64,000 nucleotides of DNA, from positions 2,542,001 through 2,606,000 of the forward strand of contig NC_054689.1 in the NCBI RefSeq assembly GCF_011074885.1. Reading direction: 5' to 3'. Shown here piece after piece: positions 51,478 through 61,049 of this stretch. Position 1 is the stretch's first letter; every line of letters begins with the position of its first letter. Source of the DNA: Brettanomyces bruxellensis (lineage: Eukaryota > Ascomycota > Pichiomycetes > Pichiales > Pichiaceae). The notes beneath the pieces were generated by a model. That model was not told where the DNA came from and did no database searches. It was given only the letters and a program-made list of their open reading frames with translations. Both the position numbers and the translations under genes were made by a program.

Positions 51478-54400
51478 CTAGAGCCCCGCTAAACCATTCA
51501 AGCCAAACAAGAAGCCCAACTCGGTCCGGGACAACTTGTTGACGGACTTGCGGGCCTTCGGGTCCAACGCAGTTTCCACCATCCGCTCCTTCTTCTGCTG
51601 AAGCTCCATAATCCTGTCCTCAACGGTCCCCTTGACGAGAATTCGGTGCACAAACACCTCCCTGGTCTGCGAAATCCGGTGCACCCGGTCCTGGGCCTGT
51701 TTTTCGACGTACGGGTTCCAAAACGGCTCGAGTAAAATAACGTGGTTGGCACACGTCAAGGTCAAACCGACATTTCCAGCTTTGAGCGACAAAAGCATGA
51801 CGCGCTTCGACGCGTCGTTGTAGAAGCACGAAACGACGCTGTTCTTCGTATCGACGTCCATCGTCCCGTCGTACCGCAAGTAGCTCACCCTGTTTGCATA
51901 GAGCACCACCTGGAGAATGTCGAAAAAGGTCGTGAACTGGCTGAAGATGATGATTTTCTCGCCGGGGCGCGTCTTCAAGATTTCCGACACCAGTTTCACG
52001 CACCGCGAAACTTTCGCCGACACCATCACCCTGCCGCCGTCTGCGGCAATCAGCTCTTTGAGTTTCGCCGCCTTGTAGTCGCGGTCCTGCGCGCCGCCGC
52101 CCAGCCCGAGTCGGCGCTTCGTCTGCGCCCACGTCTGTGCCGCGCCCACCGCCGCATCGTACATGTCCAGCCCTGCGCACCTGCACTCTTCGCACACTGC
52201 GCCGCATATGCGGCATTTTGCGCGCCGATCCCCGCCTTCCCACCCGCCATCCGCATACTCATCGAAAAATGGAGTCTTGCAGTCGCGGCACACCACGTGG
52301 CCGCAGCCGCTGAGCAAGAGGCCGTCTTCGTCGGGGACGTCGTCACCACATAGCTGGCATTCGAGGCCGCGCGCCCGCTCGCGGTCGATGCGCGCCACCG
52401 CCTGCGCGCTGAATGCGCGGCACACATCGTACTCGCTGCGCGCGTTGTCGCGCTTCACGCCGCGCTCGCGCTCGTTGCCGATCTTGACGAGGTAGTAGTG
52501 GTCGCAGGCCTGGCGCAGCCGGAGCAAAAGCGTGAGAATCGAGCTGTAGGCGGAGCCGCCACGGCTGACTGCGGCCACTTCGGCCCCTGTGCCATTGCGC
52601 ACACCTCCAGCGCTGACGCGCCCGCCGCCTGCGCCGTTGCGCCCCACCCGCTGCTGCTCCATGAGCCGCTTTGCCTGCTTCGCAGAGTTCTGCTCGAGCT
52701 CCCGGTAGAACGCCTGCTCCGTGTCCGTCATGGCCACCTCATCCACAATAGTGTGCTTTGCGGGCAACCGGAGGATCGGCTGGCCGTCGATCTCGGAGTC
52801 CTTGGTGCGGCGCAAGAGCACGGCGGACAAAACAGCATGTAACTTGCCGTATGCGCGGGTGCTGTCCCAGCCGCTCTTGACGGGCGCAGCGATCTCAGTC
52901 TGGAACCGGCGCTCGTCGCAGTACGGCGCAACGCGCAGGAACCGGAGCTGCGGATAAAGCTCGTCGATGCGGTTCTGGATGGGAGTGCCGGAGAGGCACC
53001 AGCGGTACACAGCCTCGAGTGTTGCGACGCTGCGCGAGGCATTGGTGCGCTTGTTCTTGATGTTCTGGGCCTCGTCGAGCACGATGCGGTAGAACTTGGC
53101 GCCTGCGCCGAAGAAGGGGGAGCGGTATGACTCGCCGCCGGCGTCCAGCGCAGGGAGTGCGGCGCTCTTGCGCCTGCGCAACTCGCCTAGCGCCAGCGCA
53201 TAGTGCTTCTTCCACTCGGACGCAAGCGTGTTGTAAGACACCAACACCATGTCGTACTGCTGCAGCTCCGCAAACGTCTTGGCGCGGTTCGTCTGGTGGT
53301 AGATGAAGCACGAGAACCCGGCCTGCGGCCGCAACTTGGTCGATGCCTCCTGTTCCCACTGGCGCAGCAAGGAAACGGGCGTCACCACGAGGTTCGTCTT
53401 GCACTTTTGGTCCTGGGACCTGTTCCGCATCATGATCGCGAGCGCCTGGACCGTTTTTCCGAGCCCCATGTCGTCCGCAAGGATCCCTCCCTTGGTCTGC
53501 GACGCTTCCCTGGCCTTCATCCAGGCCAATCCGATTCTCTGGTGCTTCAACAACGGCACAAGCATGTCTGCGGGTGTTTTTTCCATGCCTTCCGCGTACT
53601 CCTCGTCCGGCCGGATCCCGTTGAGTAGCCCGCGCAAGCTCTCTGCTTCATTTTGCCGGTAAACGTTGCTGTTAGCCATCATGCCGCCACCATCCATCGT
53701 CAATGCATCGTCTGCCTCACTCTTGAAGAACTCGTCTTCCCACCATTGCGAGGCCTTGGCTTGCTGTGCTGCGAATGCTGTGTTTTGTGGCCTGAACTGG
53801 CTGTCCTGTTGCCTAAACTGGACGTCTAACTGTCCAACCTGGCTGCCATCTAATTGCCTAAACTGGTTGCTATCTTGCCTCATCTGGTTCCGCCTCTCCA
53901 CCACAGTCATAAATCCACCATTCCGGCTTGCTCCCAACGCCTCATTCCGGCTAACTCCGCCATACGGCGAGAACTCGTTCGCCCGCGATACTATATTGCT
54001 CACAGACAAGATTTCCGGCTCCTCATCATCCTCTTCTTCCTCCTCACTGCCGTCTTTAGAAGCACTGTTAACTGTAGTGGTCGATTGGGCCGCAGTCATG
54101 TCGATCGCAGTGTTATTACCACCTCCTTCTCCTTCCATATTCACCCCAATCACATCCTCAAGTGCCACCCCGTCAAACCGGAACCCCCGCAGCCGCTCAC
54201 ACACCTCACGCATGCTCTTGTACACCGCCCGGAACACCGCCAAGTTCACCTTTACCATGTCCATTACGGGAGGCCTCCGGAAGTTATACGGTACTTTTCC
54301 CTTCTCTATGAGCACGTTTCGCACCTCAAGCTTGTAATTCCACTCCCTCTCGAGCGAGTGCTTGTTATGCCGGAGACTGCCCACGTCCTTCAGCAGAGAC

Positions 54401-55164
54401 CGGTTCATCTCCTGTGATTTCCGCACCAACTGGTCAAATTCCTCCAGTGAGCCCGCAATCCGGTGTACGGATGTCCCGTGCATCAACTTGATCTTCGCCA
54501 GGAGTGCCCAGTCGATCGTCCGCGCCACCTCCTCCGACACTGCTGTAGCCTTGGCGATCAAATTCTCCGTCACCTTCACAATCTTCCCGTAGCGCATGCC
54601 TAGATACCGGCTCCGGAGGTTTTGCGGCACATACCGCCGCACTTCGTCGTTTTCCGTGTACTTCTGCTCGATTTCGGCCCTATAGTCTTGTCTTGTGCGT
54701 TGTTTTGGTGCTGCTGAGTCTGTAGGTTTGACTCTGACCTCGCCAGTGATCACTATATCGTCGTCGTCGTCGCCGTCGCCGCCGTCGCCAGCCTGCGCTG
54801 TAGCGCTATCCATGTTGCGGATCTCCTGCGCTGTGGCGGCAGCACCTTCATCTGCGCCTGCATCTGCACCTGTGCCCTCTTTTACACCCTCTTCCGCACC
54901 CCCTGCGCTCTCCTCCGCCGTGAGGTCTATCACGCTCGCCTGCGGCTCCACCCGCCGCTTCTTGTGCTCCGCTCCCTCAGCGCCCCCGTCCGATCTCGGA
55001 CCCGGCGAAATGTTCAAGTGCATCCGGCCCACGGCCCGCGCAGGCTGCTCCCTGTATCGGCTCCCATACGCGCCCACATCGTGCACCACGTGGTCCGTGA
55101 GCCCTTCTAGGCGCCGCACCGGTTGCCGCGCAATTCTTTCTGTGCTGGCCTCTTCCCCGTTCAT
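51478..55164 (-). CDS. ULS1: Swi2/Snf2 translocase and RING protein Uls1
   Basis: A 1228-residue protein of the Rad5/Rad16/Uls1 branch. The disordered acidic N-terminus includes a hydrophobic-acidic stretch, VIDLTAEE (about 78-85) and IVITGEV (about 135-141), typical of SUMO-interacting motifs. The Snf2 N-lobe has Walker A GGILADDMGLGKT (about 550), VVTPVSLLRQW, the DEAQ box and LSGTPIQN. An inserted C3HC4-type RING starts CQLCGDDVP and continues SGCGHVVCRDC and CRICG (about 935-1000). The C-lobe has IIFSQFTTFFDIL, YDGTMD, LLSLKAGNVGLTL and QAQDRVHRISQTR. Uls1 is a DNA translocase that acts on SUMO-modified proteins on chromatin and is described as a SUMO-targeted ubiquitin ligase. All motifs are intact. 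The coding DNA between 52030 and 53200 is unusually rich in GCGC. Confidence 0.92.
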   Translation of the reverse strand: MNGEEASTERIARQPVRRLEGLTDHVVHDVGAYGSRYREQPARAVGRMHLNISPGPRSDGGAEGAEHKKRRVEPQASVIDLTAEESAGGAEEGVKEGTGADAGADEGAAATAQEIRNMDSATAQAGDGGDGDDDDDIVITGEVRVKPTDSAAPKQRTRQDYRAEIEQKYTENDEVRRYVPQNLRSRYLGMRYGKIVKVTENLIAKATAVSEEVARTIDWALLAKIKLMHGTSVHRIAGSLEEFDQLVRKSQEMNRSLLKDVGSLRHNKHSLEREWNYKLEVRNVLIEKGKVPYNFRRPPVMDMVKVNLAVFRAVYKSMREVCERLRGFRFDGVALEDVIGVNMEGEGGGNNTAIDMTAAQSTTTVNSASKDGSEEEEEDDEEPEILSVSNIVSRANEFSPYGGVSRNEALGASRNGGFMTVVERRNQMRQDSNQFRQLDGSQVGQLDVQFRQQDSQFRPQNTAFAAQQAKASQWWEDEFFKSEADDALTMDGGGMMANSNVYRQNEAESLRGLLNGIRPDEEYAEGMEKTPADMLVPLLKHQRIGLAWMKAREASQTKGGILADDMGLGKTVQALAIMMRNRSQDQKCKTNLVVTPVSLLRQWEQEASTKLRPQAGFSCFIYHQTNRAKTFAELQQYDMVLVSYNTLASEWKKHYALALGELRRRKSAALPALDAGGESYRSPFFGAGAKFYRIVLDEAQNIKNKRTNASRSVATLEAVYRWCLSGTPIQNRIDELYPQLRFLRVAPYCDERRFQTEIAAPVKSGWDSTRAYGKLHAVLSAVLLRRTKDSEIDGQPILRLPAKHTIVDEVAMTDTEQAFYRELEQNSAKQAKRLMEQQRVGRNGAGGGRVSAGGVRNGTGAEVAAVSRGGSAYSSILTLLLRLRQACDHYYLVKIGNERERGVKRDNARSEYDVCRAFSAQAVARIDRERARGLECQLCGDDVPDEDGLLLSGCGHVVCRDCKTPFFDEYADGGWEGGDRRAKCRICGAVCEECRCAGLDMYDAAVGAAQTWAQTKRRLGLGGGAQDRDYKAAKLKELIAADGGRVMVSAKVSRCVKLVSEILKTRPGEKIIIFSQFTTFFDILQVVLYANRVSYLRYDGTMDVDTKNSVVSCFYNDASKRVMLLSLKAGNVGLTLTCANHVILLEPFWNPYVEKQAQDRVHRISQTREVFVHRILVKGTVEDRIMELQQKKERMVETALDPKARKSVNKLSRTELGFLFGLNGLAGL

Positions 55165-55884
55165 TACTTTTTTTTCTCTTGTTTGTCTTGTCCCGCCTGA
55201 ATTTGCCCTTCCCTTAGGCTGTTCTCCTTTCAGACCTTGTCGTCTTTTCTACCTCTTAATTCGATAAATTCGCGTCGCGGAGTTCGAAACGCTCTTCCTT
55301 GTTCGACTTTTTTTTTGTCTTTGTTCGCTCCTGTTTCCCCCGCTGCCTTTATTCGGCTTTCTATGATCCCGCCACGCAAAAGCTGTATATAACACACCGG
55401 AATGTCGCAAATTGCACAATTTGCCCTCTTTCTAGATTTAATATATATACGTGTGCCACCCTAAGGTTCCGAATTTTGTTCAAACATGAAAAAAATACTC
55501 GCGTATCTGCCCTTGCACTTATTACGATTGATCTGACTCCAGATAAGATCCGTGCTTGGAATCGCTCCCCATATATATTTTTCGCGAGAAAAAAAAGTCA
55601 CCCGACTTTTCTGGCCTGTCGCCCGGGTCACGTGATGCTGCCAAAAATCAGGCCACCTCATTTGGGATTCCGGTTTCCAATACCGAGTCGTCAATACAGC
55701 GCTAAAGCATTACTACATGTACTTATCATCGGGTATTCTGTATTATGGGCATTCTGAGTACATTCCACAGTTGATCTGTGCACAAATTACGGCAAGCAGC
55801 ATCGGAAAAAAAAAAAAAAAAGCTCATAGATAGAAAAAGACATCCCATATATCACACACGCATACATACAGATGCATCAGGCGC
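55165..55884. promoter_or_regulatory. ULS1 upstream region / SEC72 3' flank
   Basis: 720 bp. It contains TCACGTGA at 55628-55635 (a Cbf1-type E-box, about 465 bp upstream of the ULS1 ATG), a TATATATAC patch at 55441-55449 and an A run at 55806-55820 near the SEC72 stop. Confidence 0.5.
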
Positions 55885-56490
55885 CTAATTTTCACCATTC
55901 TGCTCATCAATCGCAGCCTGGGCCAACTTCAAATGCATCCCAAGCTTCGCATGCCCAGGCTTGAAACAAAGACCCCTCTCAAAGTCTGTCCGTGCCTCTA
56001 ATGGGTGTCCAAGTTGCAATTCGCATACTCCTTTCCTCAGATGGCTTTCTGGCACAGCAGCAGCCAATTGGCACAAAATCTCTGCATCCTGATAGGCTGC
56101 AAGCCACTGCTTGTCCATCATTAACGCGTCACACCGCCCCATGAGGCAAATAATCACCTCTGCCATGCTAAGTTGGAAATTCTCGAATTTCGGCCTTGCT
56201 GTGGCCAATCCCAACGCCAAGTCAAACTGCTTGGCGGCCTCCTTGTACTTCTTCTGCTTCATCGAGTTCGCAGCTCCAGTGTGCATGTTTCTCACCAAAA
56301 GAGAAAGCTTCTTTGTGAATGCTTGTGGTGTTGGCAGTGCCGGCACATCAGAGTTTGTGTTCACATAGTCTTTCATCAAAGTGTTCAACTGCGAAATTTC
56401 CTTTTCGAGCAACTCGTTCTCCGACGCATTGTATCCCTCTGCTAGATGCACCTTCTTTGACACCGGGTCGTATGTTATTGGAAGTGACAT
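55885..56490 (-). CDS. SEC72: Sec63 translocon complex subunit Sec72
   Basis: A 201-residue soluble TPR protein. The N-terminal part opens with LPITYDPVSKKVHLA, as in Sec72. TPR-like helices cover about residues 60-195, including NSMKQKKYKEAAKQFDLALGLA, HLRKGVCELQLGHPLEARTDFERGL and KPGHAKLGMHLKLA. Sec72 is a fungal subunit of the Sec62/Sec63 complex on the cytosolic face of the ER. Its TPR domain binds the C-termini of cytosolic Hsp70 (Ssa1) and promotes post-translational import. Length agrees with the family (about 190-200). It is divergent from YHC1 across 580 bp. Together with Lhs1 and SRP54, it is one of three ER-import genes in the window. Confidence 0.9.
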   Translation of the reverse strand: MSLPITYDPVSKKVHLAEGYNASENELLEKEISQLNTLMKDYVNTNSDVPALPTPQAFTKKLSLLVRNMHTGAANSMKQKKYKEAAKQFDLALGLATARPKFENFQLSMAEVIICLMGRCDALMMDKQWLAAYQDAEILCQLAAAVPESHLRKGVCELQLGHPLEARTDFERGLCFKPGHAKLGMHLKLAQAAIDEQNGEN

Positions 56491-57072
56491 TTTCTTGTAA
56501 TGTATGTTTTACTAAAAGACTAGACCGTCTGCAATGATTAATTTGAGCCTTTTACTGCGTGCCTGATCGCTGTTTCGTGTTTTTAAAGTGTATCTGTCCA
56601 CTGCAATGCCTGAAAAAGAATAAAACCGCTAGTATGGTTTCTCGTTGGTCGTATAACTTGGCGAGTGCTCTGTCCTAAGACCGTATAAATTAGTCTCAGC
56701 TCGAATAAATGGATCTGCCAAATTTCACTGCACGTAATTTTTTTTTTTTTCTCCGATGCTATTCTAACATTTTCCCCCACAGCCTTTTCGTACTAATCTA
56801 AACCTACGAGTGAAATATACTCAATACGAAATTCATATAATCACAATTATCTTCACTCTCAAGCCGCTTCAAGGTGCATTCAATAACTGCTTGCATTCTA
56901 CTTTTATCGACGTTTAGATTCATTGTGCTTTTCGTTTCTTTTCGACTCGTTTCATCTCTCACATATACTCAACTGGTTTTTTATCCCACACTTCACCCTA
57001 CATTCACCTTACATTTCACTTTAAACCTCCCCATACTCTTCCCTTCAGCATTTCCAACTACCCCAGTTTAAA
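56491..57072. promoter_or_regulatory. Divergent promoter region of SEC72 and YHC1
   Basis: About 580 bp. It contains a T run at 56739-56750 and long C/T-rich sequence just before YHC1 (56980-57060), a usual feature of yeast 5' leaders. Confidence 0.5.
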
Positions 57073-57690
57073 ATGGGCCGCTATTACTGTCCATACTGTG
57101 ATGTTTTCCTTGAGCACGACTCGCATTCTGTGATACGATCGCATCTCCAAGGAAAAAACCACGTTCGTCTATATTGTCAATATTATCAGACTATATGCCT
57201 AAAGGATCCAACCCAGGATCCTTCATACAGGCCGGGTACTCTCTCCCCACCATACCAATACAGTTTATCCAGGTTTTATGCTGGTATGCCCGGCCATCTC
57301 CATAAACACGAAGATTCCATATCTGAAAGTTTAGAATTACCTCCCCCACCAACCCTTGCCAAATTTCCACCTCCACCGCCTTCTCACTATTTTTTCGATA
57401 CTGAGAAGAGACACCAGCTCACAGAAAAGGCCGCTGAGGATGAATACAGGCAGCAACGCGCATTTTTGCGACTCCGATCGACAAATATCACCATAGTAGC
57501 AAGTTCGTCTCGAAAAACTCGCAAAATACGCACCGGGGAGGCCACTTTGGAAGGCGTGGTGGCTTTGGCGGGCAGCCGAGGGGTGGGCCTGCTAATGAGC
57601 GTGCTTTCCGGGGTCACCAGATGGATGGTTATCGACAATCCACCCAATATTACCCGAAACGCACGTCTCCGTACTGAATCGGGGGCCTAA
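57073..57690 (+). CDS. YHC1: U1 snRNP protein C (Yhc1), reading frame apparently broken in its C-terminal part
   Basis: The N-terminus MGRYYCPYCDVFLEHD carries the U1-C zinc finger with Cys6, Cys9, His24 and His30 exactly as in human U1-C, followed by GKNHVRLYCQYYQ. Yhc1 stabilises pairing of U1 snRNA with the 5' splice site. A conserved-looking Pro-rich segment (PPPPTLAKFPPPPPSHYFFDTEK) follows. After about residue 123 the given frame turns into hydrophobic sequence unlike any U1-C. The +2 frame, open from 57444 to a TGA at 57675-57677, codes for a Gly/Arg/Gln/Tyr-rich tail (GGHFGRRGGFGGQPRGG, then DGYRQSTQYYPKRTSPY) typical of RNA-binding proteins. No splice signals join the frames, so one base is probably missing from the sequence, or the gene really is frameshifted. 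The finger itself is unaffected. Confidence 0.85.
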   Translation: MGRYYCPYCDVFLEHDSHSVIRSHLQGKNHVRLYCQYYQTICLKDPTQDPSYRPGTLSPPYQYSLSRFYAGMPGHLHKHEDSISESLELPPPPTLAKFPPPPPSHYFFDTEKRHQLTEKAAEDEYRQQRAFLRLRSTNITIVASSSRKTRKIRTGEATLEGVVALAGSRGVGLLMSVLSGVTRWMVIDNPPNITRNARLRTESGA

Positions 57691-58432
57691 ATGTCATTTT
57701 TCGACCTCTTCTCACTTGGTTTACCTGGATCTGTCCTTCCGCACACAACTTTGATGCCTTTTTTTGACTCTTTACTCGTCGCTTTGGCTCAAAAATAGCT
57801 TGTTGAAAGCTCTAATGTCCGGATGTTTCTTTTCTGCTGCGCCACTTGCACCGCCACATCTGTTTTTTTTTTTCGGGTGGCACTCCTCAACCTTATGTAC
57901 AATAAATTCGCTGTGCTCTGGAATTTCCTACCTCTCATATACTGCCAGCCCATCACCATCATATATATCATCTAATTGCATGTTCTCTTTTGTTCTTTTG
58001 GCCGCCCTTCCTGTCGTTTTGTTCTTGTAAACCAATTCTCTATTTAGCCGGCGCGTATTCCCAGAAAACGGCGGTGCAACTACTGGGTACTGAATTTTTT
58101 CCAATTTTCCACAGCTGCATTTTTTTTGTTTTTACGGACTTTTGTAGTGTCAATAGGGCGAGGGGCGATGGTTTCGGCATTTTTTGTATTTATTTTTTTT
58201 TTTCCACTATTTTCTCCCCAGTGAATTTTTTTTCGTTGGCCGCATTATTCAGTAACCAAGATTTTTCTCCCCCTTCTTTGAACATCGCAGCTTTAATCTT
58301 GCGCTCACATCTTTTTTTCGCTATCTTCTTGATACATTAACTTCTTACGGTACTTTGACAGATACCACTAATTAGTGCCACCTTTCCTGGTTATATTCGC
58401 ATTACTGTTATACTAGTATCAACAATATAAAG
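57691..58432. other. YHC1 3' flank and GSP1 promoter
   Basis: About 740 bp, pyrimidine-rich with long T runs (for example 57866-57874, 58193-58203). No separate gene. Confidence 0.6.
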
Positions 58433-59513
58433 ATGTCTGCTCAGCCACAGCAAGGTCAACAAAATGTTCCAACCTTCAAATTGGTTTTGGTTGGAGATGG
58501 TGGTGTCGGAAAGGTAAGTCCAAATTTTTTACATTTTAAGGGAAAAATTTTCTACTTCAGGTGTTGTTGCATTGACATGGTTTTAGGTATAATACGCTAC
58601 AAGTGGGTGGTTAGTCTTTTACTTTCACAATGATCTGATTTCAACATGATTCAGGTGATGATGATAGATACCTCAGAAAAAAAAAGGAGAGTATAAAAAA
58701 TCGTTTTTTTTTTGTTTATTTTTTTTTTTTTTCTCGGAGCATCATGATCCTGAAAAGTCGAATCGGCAGAAACCGAAAGACTTGGCGGTTATGAATTTAA
58801 AGTGACTTGAACTAAGTATCAGCAGCAAGATCGAGGCAAAGTGTACAAGCAGAACGTCTCTTTTCCCGCGTTTTAAATATTTTCAGTCGCCATGGATACT
58901 AACAAAGCTAACTGTACTTATTAAATAGACCACATTCGTCAAGAGACATTTGACAGGTGAATTCGAGAAGAAGTACATGGCCACATCCGGTGTGGAGGTG
59001 CACCCAATGTCGTTCTACACGAATTTCGGTGAGATCAAGTTTGACGTCTGGGATACGGCAGGACAGGAGAAGTTTGGTGGTTTGAGAGATGGTTACTACA
59101 TTAACGGTCAGTGTGGTATCATTATGTTCGATGTCACCTCAAGAATTACTTACAAGAACGTTCCCAACTGGTACAGAGACTTGGTGAGAGTTTGCGAGAA
59201 CATTCCAATTGTTCTTTGCGGTAACAAGGTGGATGTTAAGGAGAGAAAAGTTAAGGCCAAGAACATCACTTTCCACAGAAAGAAGAACTTACAGTACTTT
59301 GATATTTCCGCAAAGTCCAACTACAACTTTGAGAAGCCTTTCCTATGGTTGGCCAGAAAGTTGGTTGGAAACAACCAGTTGGAGTTTGTTGAATCTCCAG
59401 CTTTGGCACCTCCTGAAGTCCAGGTTGACAAGAGCTTGATGAACAAGTACCAGGCTGAGATGGACCAGGCTGCAGCTATGCCATTGCCTGATGAGGATGA
59501 CGCTGACTTGTGA
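58433..59513 (+). CDS. GSP1: Ran GTPase (spliced gene)
   Basis: Exon 1 (58433-58513, 27 codons) ends within the P-loop, GDGGVGK. Exon 2 (58929-59513) resumes with [16 protein letters not shown]. The 221-residue product has every Ran motif: the switch I region with [26 protein letters not shown], the guanine-specific [18 protein letters not shown], and the acidic end DEDDADL needed for exportin/importin and RanBP1 interactions. Ran supplies direction to nuclear import and export and acts in spindle and envelope assembly. Switch I reads YMATSGVEV where most Rans have YIATIGVEV, a mild change. Codon use is strongly biased to TTG/GTT/AAG, as in a highly expressed gene. The joined length (221) agrees with yeast Gsp1 (about 219). 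Confidence 0.97.
58514..58928 (+). other. Spliceosomal intron of GSP1 (415 nt)
   Basis: Donor GTAAGT at 58514, branch point TACTAAC at 58897-58903 and acceptor AATAG ending at 58928. Phase 0, cutting Walker A between its Lys and Thr. The interior is T-rich, with an A run and T runs at 58675-58735. Confidence 0.95.
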
Positions 59514-60265
59514 TTTCACATACACTAATAAAGATGGTACTTTTGAGTGTTGTAGATATGCTTGATGCTTTTTTTTTTGCTCTGTCTCTTTTTAATTTCT
59601 TCTTATCCTTCATCTTTATTTTTCCGTGCTACTGCTGCTGTGCGGATTCTTTCTTTGCCTTAGCCATATCTACCTCTTCAATCCTACTCGTCGCTTTTTT
59701 CATATTTCCTATGTAGTATGTATCTATGTATCCATCTTTTTTTATTTTATCGTCTAAGTTTAGTTTCTCTGTATGTTGAATGATTTGTTTGTGTGTAGTA
59801 CTGCCCACGCCTATTCATTGCTGTATTCTGGTCTATCCTTGTCACTATTGTTGTAACTTCTCTCTTTGCTTACACCTGATCGATCAGCAGCTCTTCCGCT
59901 TAACTGGTGCAAGGATGTGCTGGATATTTTTCCCCGCCTCTCTTTTCACTACCTCTGGGCCAACGAGAGTCGAGCTTTTTTGAGCATTTTCTCGTTTTTT
60001 CCATGCTCGTTTCCCCTATTATTTCTCCATAGCAGCTATATTCGGCAAGACTGGATGGGGCGCGAAATATACGGAGAAGCGAAACCAAAAAAAATAAGAA
60101 GTAAAAAACTGAGAATAACGAGGGATGGATTGATCAACTAAATTAACTATACCTAGTTGCGTACAATTGAGTGTAAAGCATAGTTTTAACTGTTCATACA
60201 AGAGCAAAGCATCGCATTGTTTTCCGTCACATCATATTCTCGAGGCACGGATACAAAACTACAGA
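59514..60265. other. GSP1 3' flank and ATP14 promoter
   Basis: About 750 bp. T/C-rich to about 60050, then purine-rich (60060-60130). No gene; small frames on both strands are overlapping shadows of each other. Confidence 0.6.
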
Positions 60266-60902
60266 ATGTTTTCATTCATCACTAAGACAGCCGTAAGTGG
60301 AATAATATTTGTTTAATTTGGTTTGGGCAAGAATTGGGACAAGTAACAATGACACCAGGAATTATTTGAATTATAAGATGGGTATCACTGTTGGGTCAGT
60401 ATGATAGTTGGTTTTTCACTGTTATGTCATATCATAATACCTCTTTGTGCCTGTTTGAAATGGTATTTCTCATAATGTTTTCTCATGACATTTTATGCTC
60501 TACAACTCCAAATCTGAAACAAATCTTCAAGATTCTTGTTTGTACATGGCCTCTCAGTTACTAACATAACATTGTATTCAGACTGCTCCATTGAGAAGTG
60601 TTAGATGCTTCCATGTGTCATCTTTCAGACCAAACTTGGTTCAAGACTTATATATAAAAGAGCTCAAGGCATTTAAGCCAAAGCCTCTTACTGAAGCAGA
60701 TGCCCAGGAAGCCACAATGCCATGGAAGTTGCCCCAGGCTGCAAAGGCACCAGCTTTAGAGGCTGAGGGTGCCGATGCTTTGGCCGAATATGAATCTTCA
60801 AATGTTGAAGTTTCCACTCCTAAGGCCAAGGGCACTCCCGAGGGAACTCAGGAGAATTACAACCCAGACGACTGGTTTGTTTTCGAGGAGGACAAGGCTT
60901 GA
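60266..60902 (+). CDS. ATP14: Mitochondrial ATP synthase subunit h (spliced gene)
   Basis: Exon 1 (60266-60292) codes for MFSFITKTA and exon 2 (60582-60902) continues TAPLRSVRCFHVSSFRPN. Together they form a basic, hydroxylated mitochondrial presequence in a 115-residue protein. The mature part has NLVQDLYIKELKAFKPKPL, PWKLPQA, ALAEYESSNVEV and an acidic end with DDWFVFEED, all as in yeast Atp14. Subunit h is part of the peripheral stalk of the fungal F1Fo ATP synthase in the inner membrane. Without the intron, the frame would start at a TTG inside the presequence. The gene converges on AKL1, whose stop lies 147 bp away. Confidence 0.92.
60293..60581 (+). other. Spliceosomal intron of ATP14 (289 nt)
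   Basis: Donor GTAAGT at 60293, branch point TACTAAC at 60559-60565 and acceptor TTCAG ending at 60581. Phase 0, splitting the presequence. Confidence 0.95.
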
Positions 60903-61049
60903 GTGTGGCTCGGCTGGGATTACCCAATATTAACTTAAATACATTTCAATATATTCTTATTGCCATTAATACATGCTGTGTAGTATCTTAATCCAAAATG
61001 CTTTACTTGCTTTCTCTTCTTTCATTCTTTCTTTTTCCCTTTCTCCTTC

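Noticed and set aside
57444..57540. An intron as the explanation for the YHC1 frame change
   Set aside because: No GTAAGT/GTATGT donor, TACTAAC branch point or suitable acceptor lies in the interval, whereas all four real introns in the window have perfect signals.
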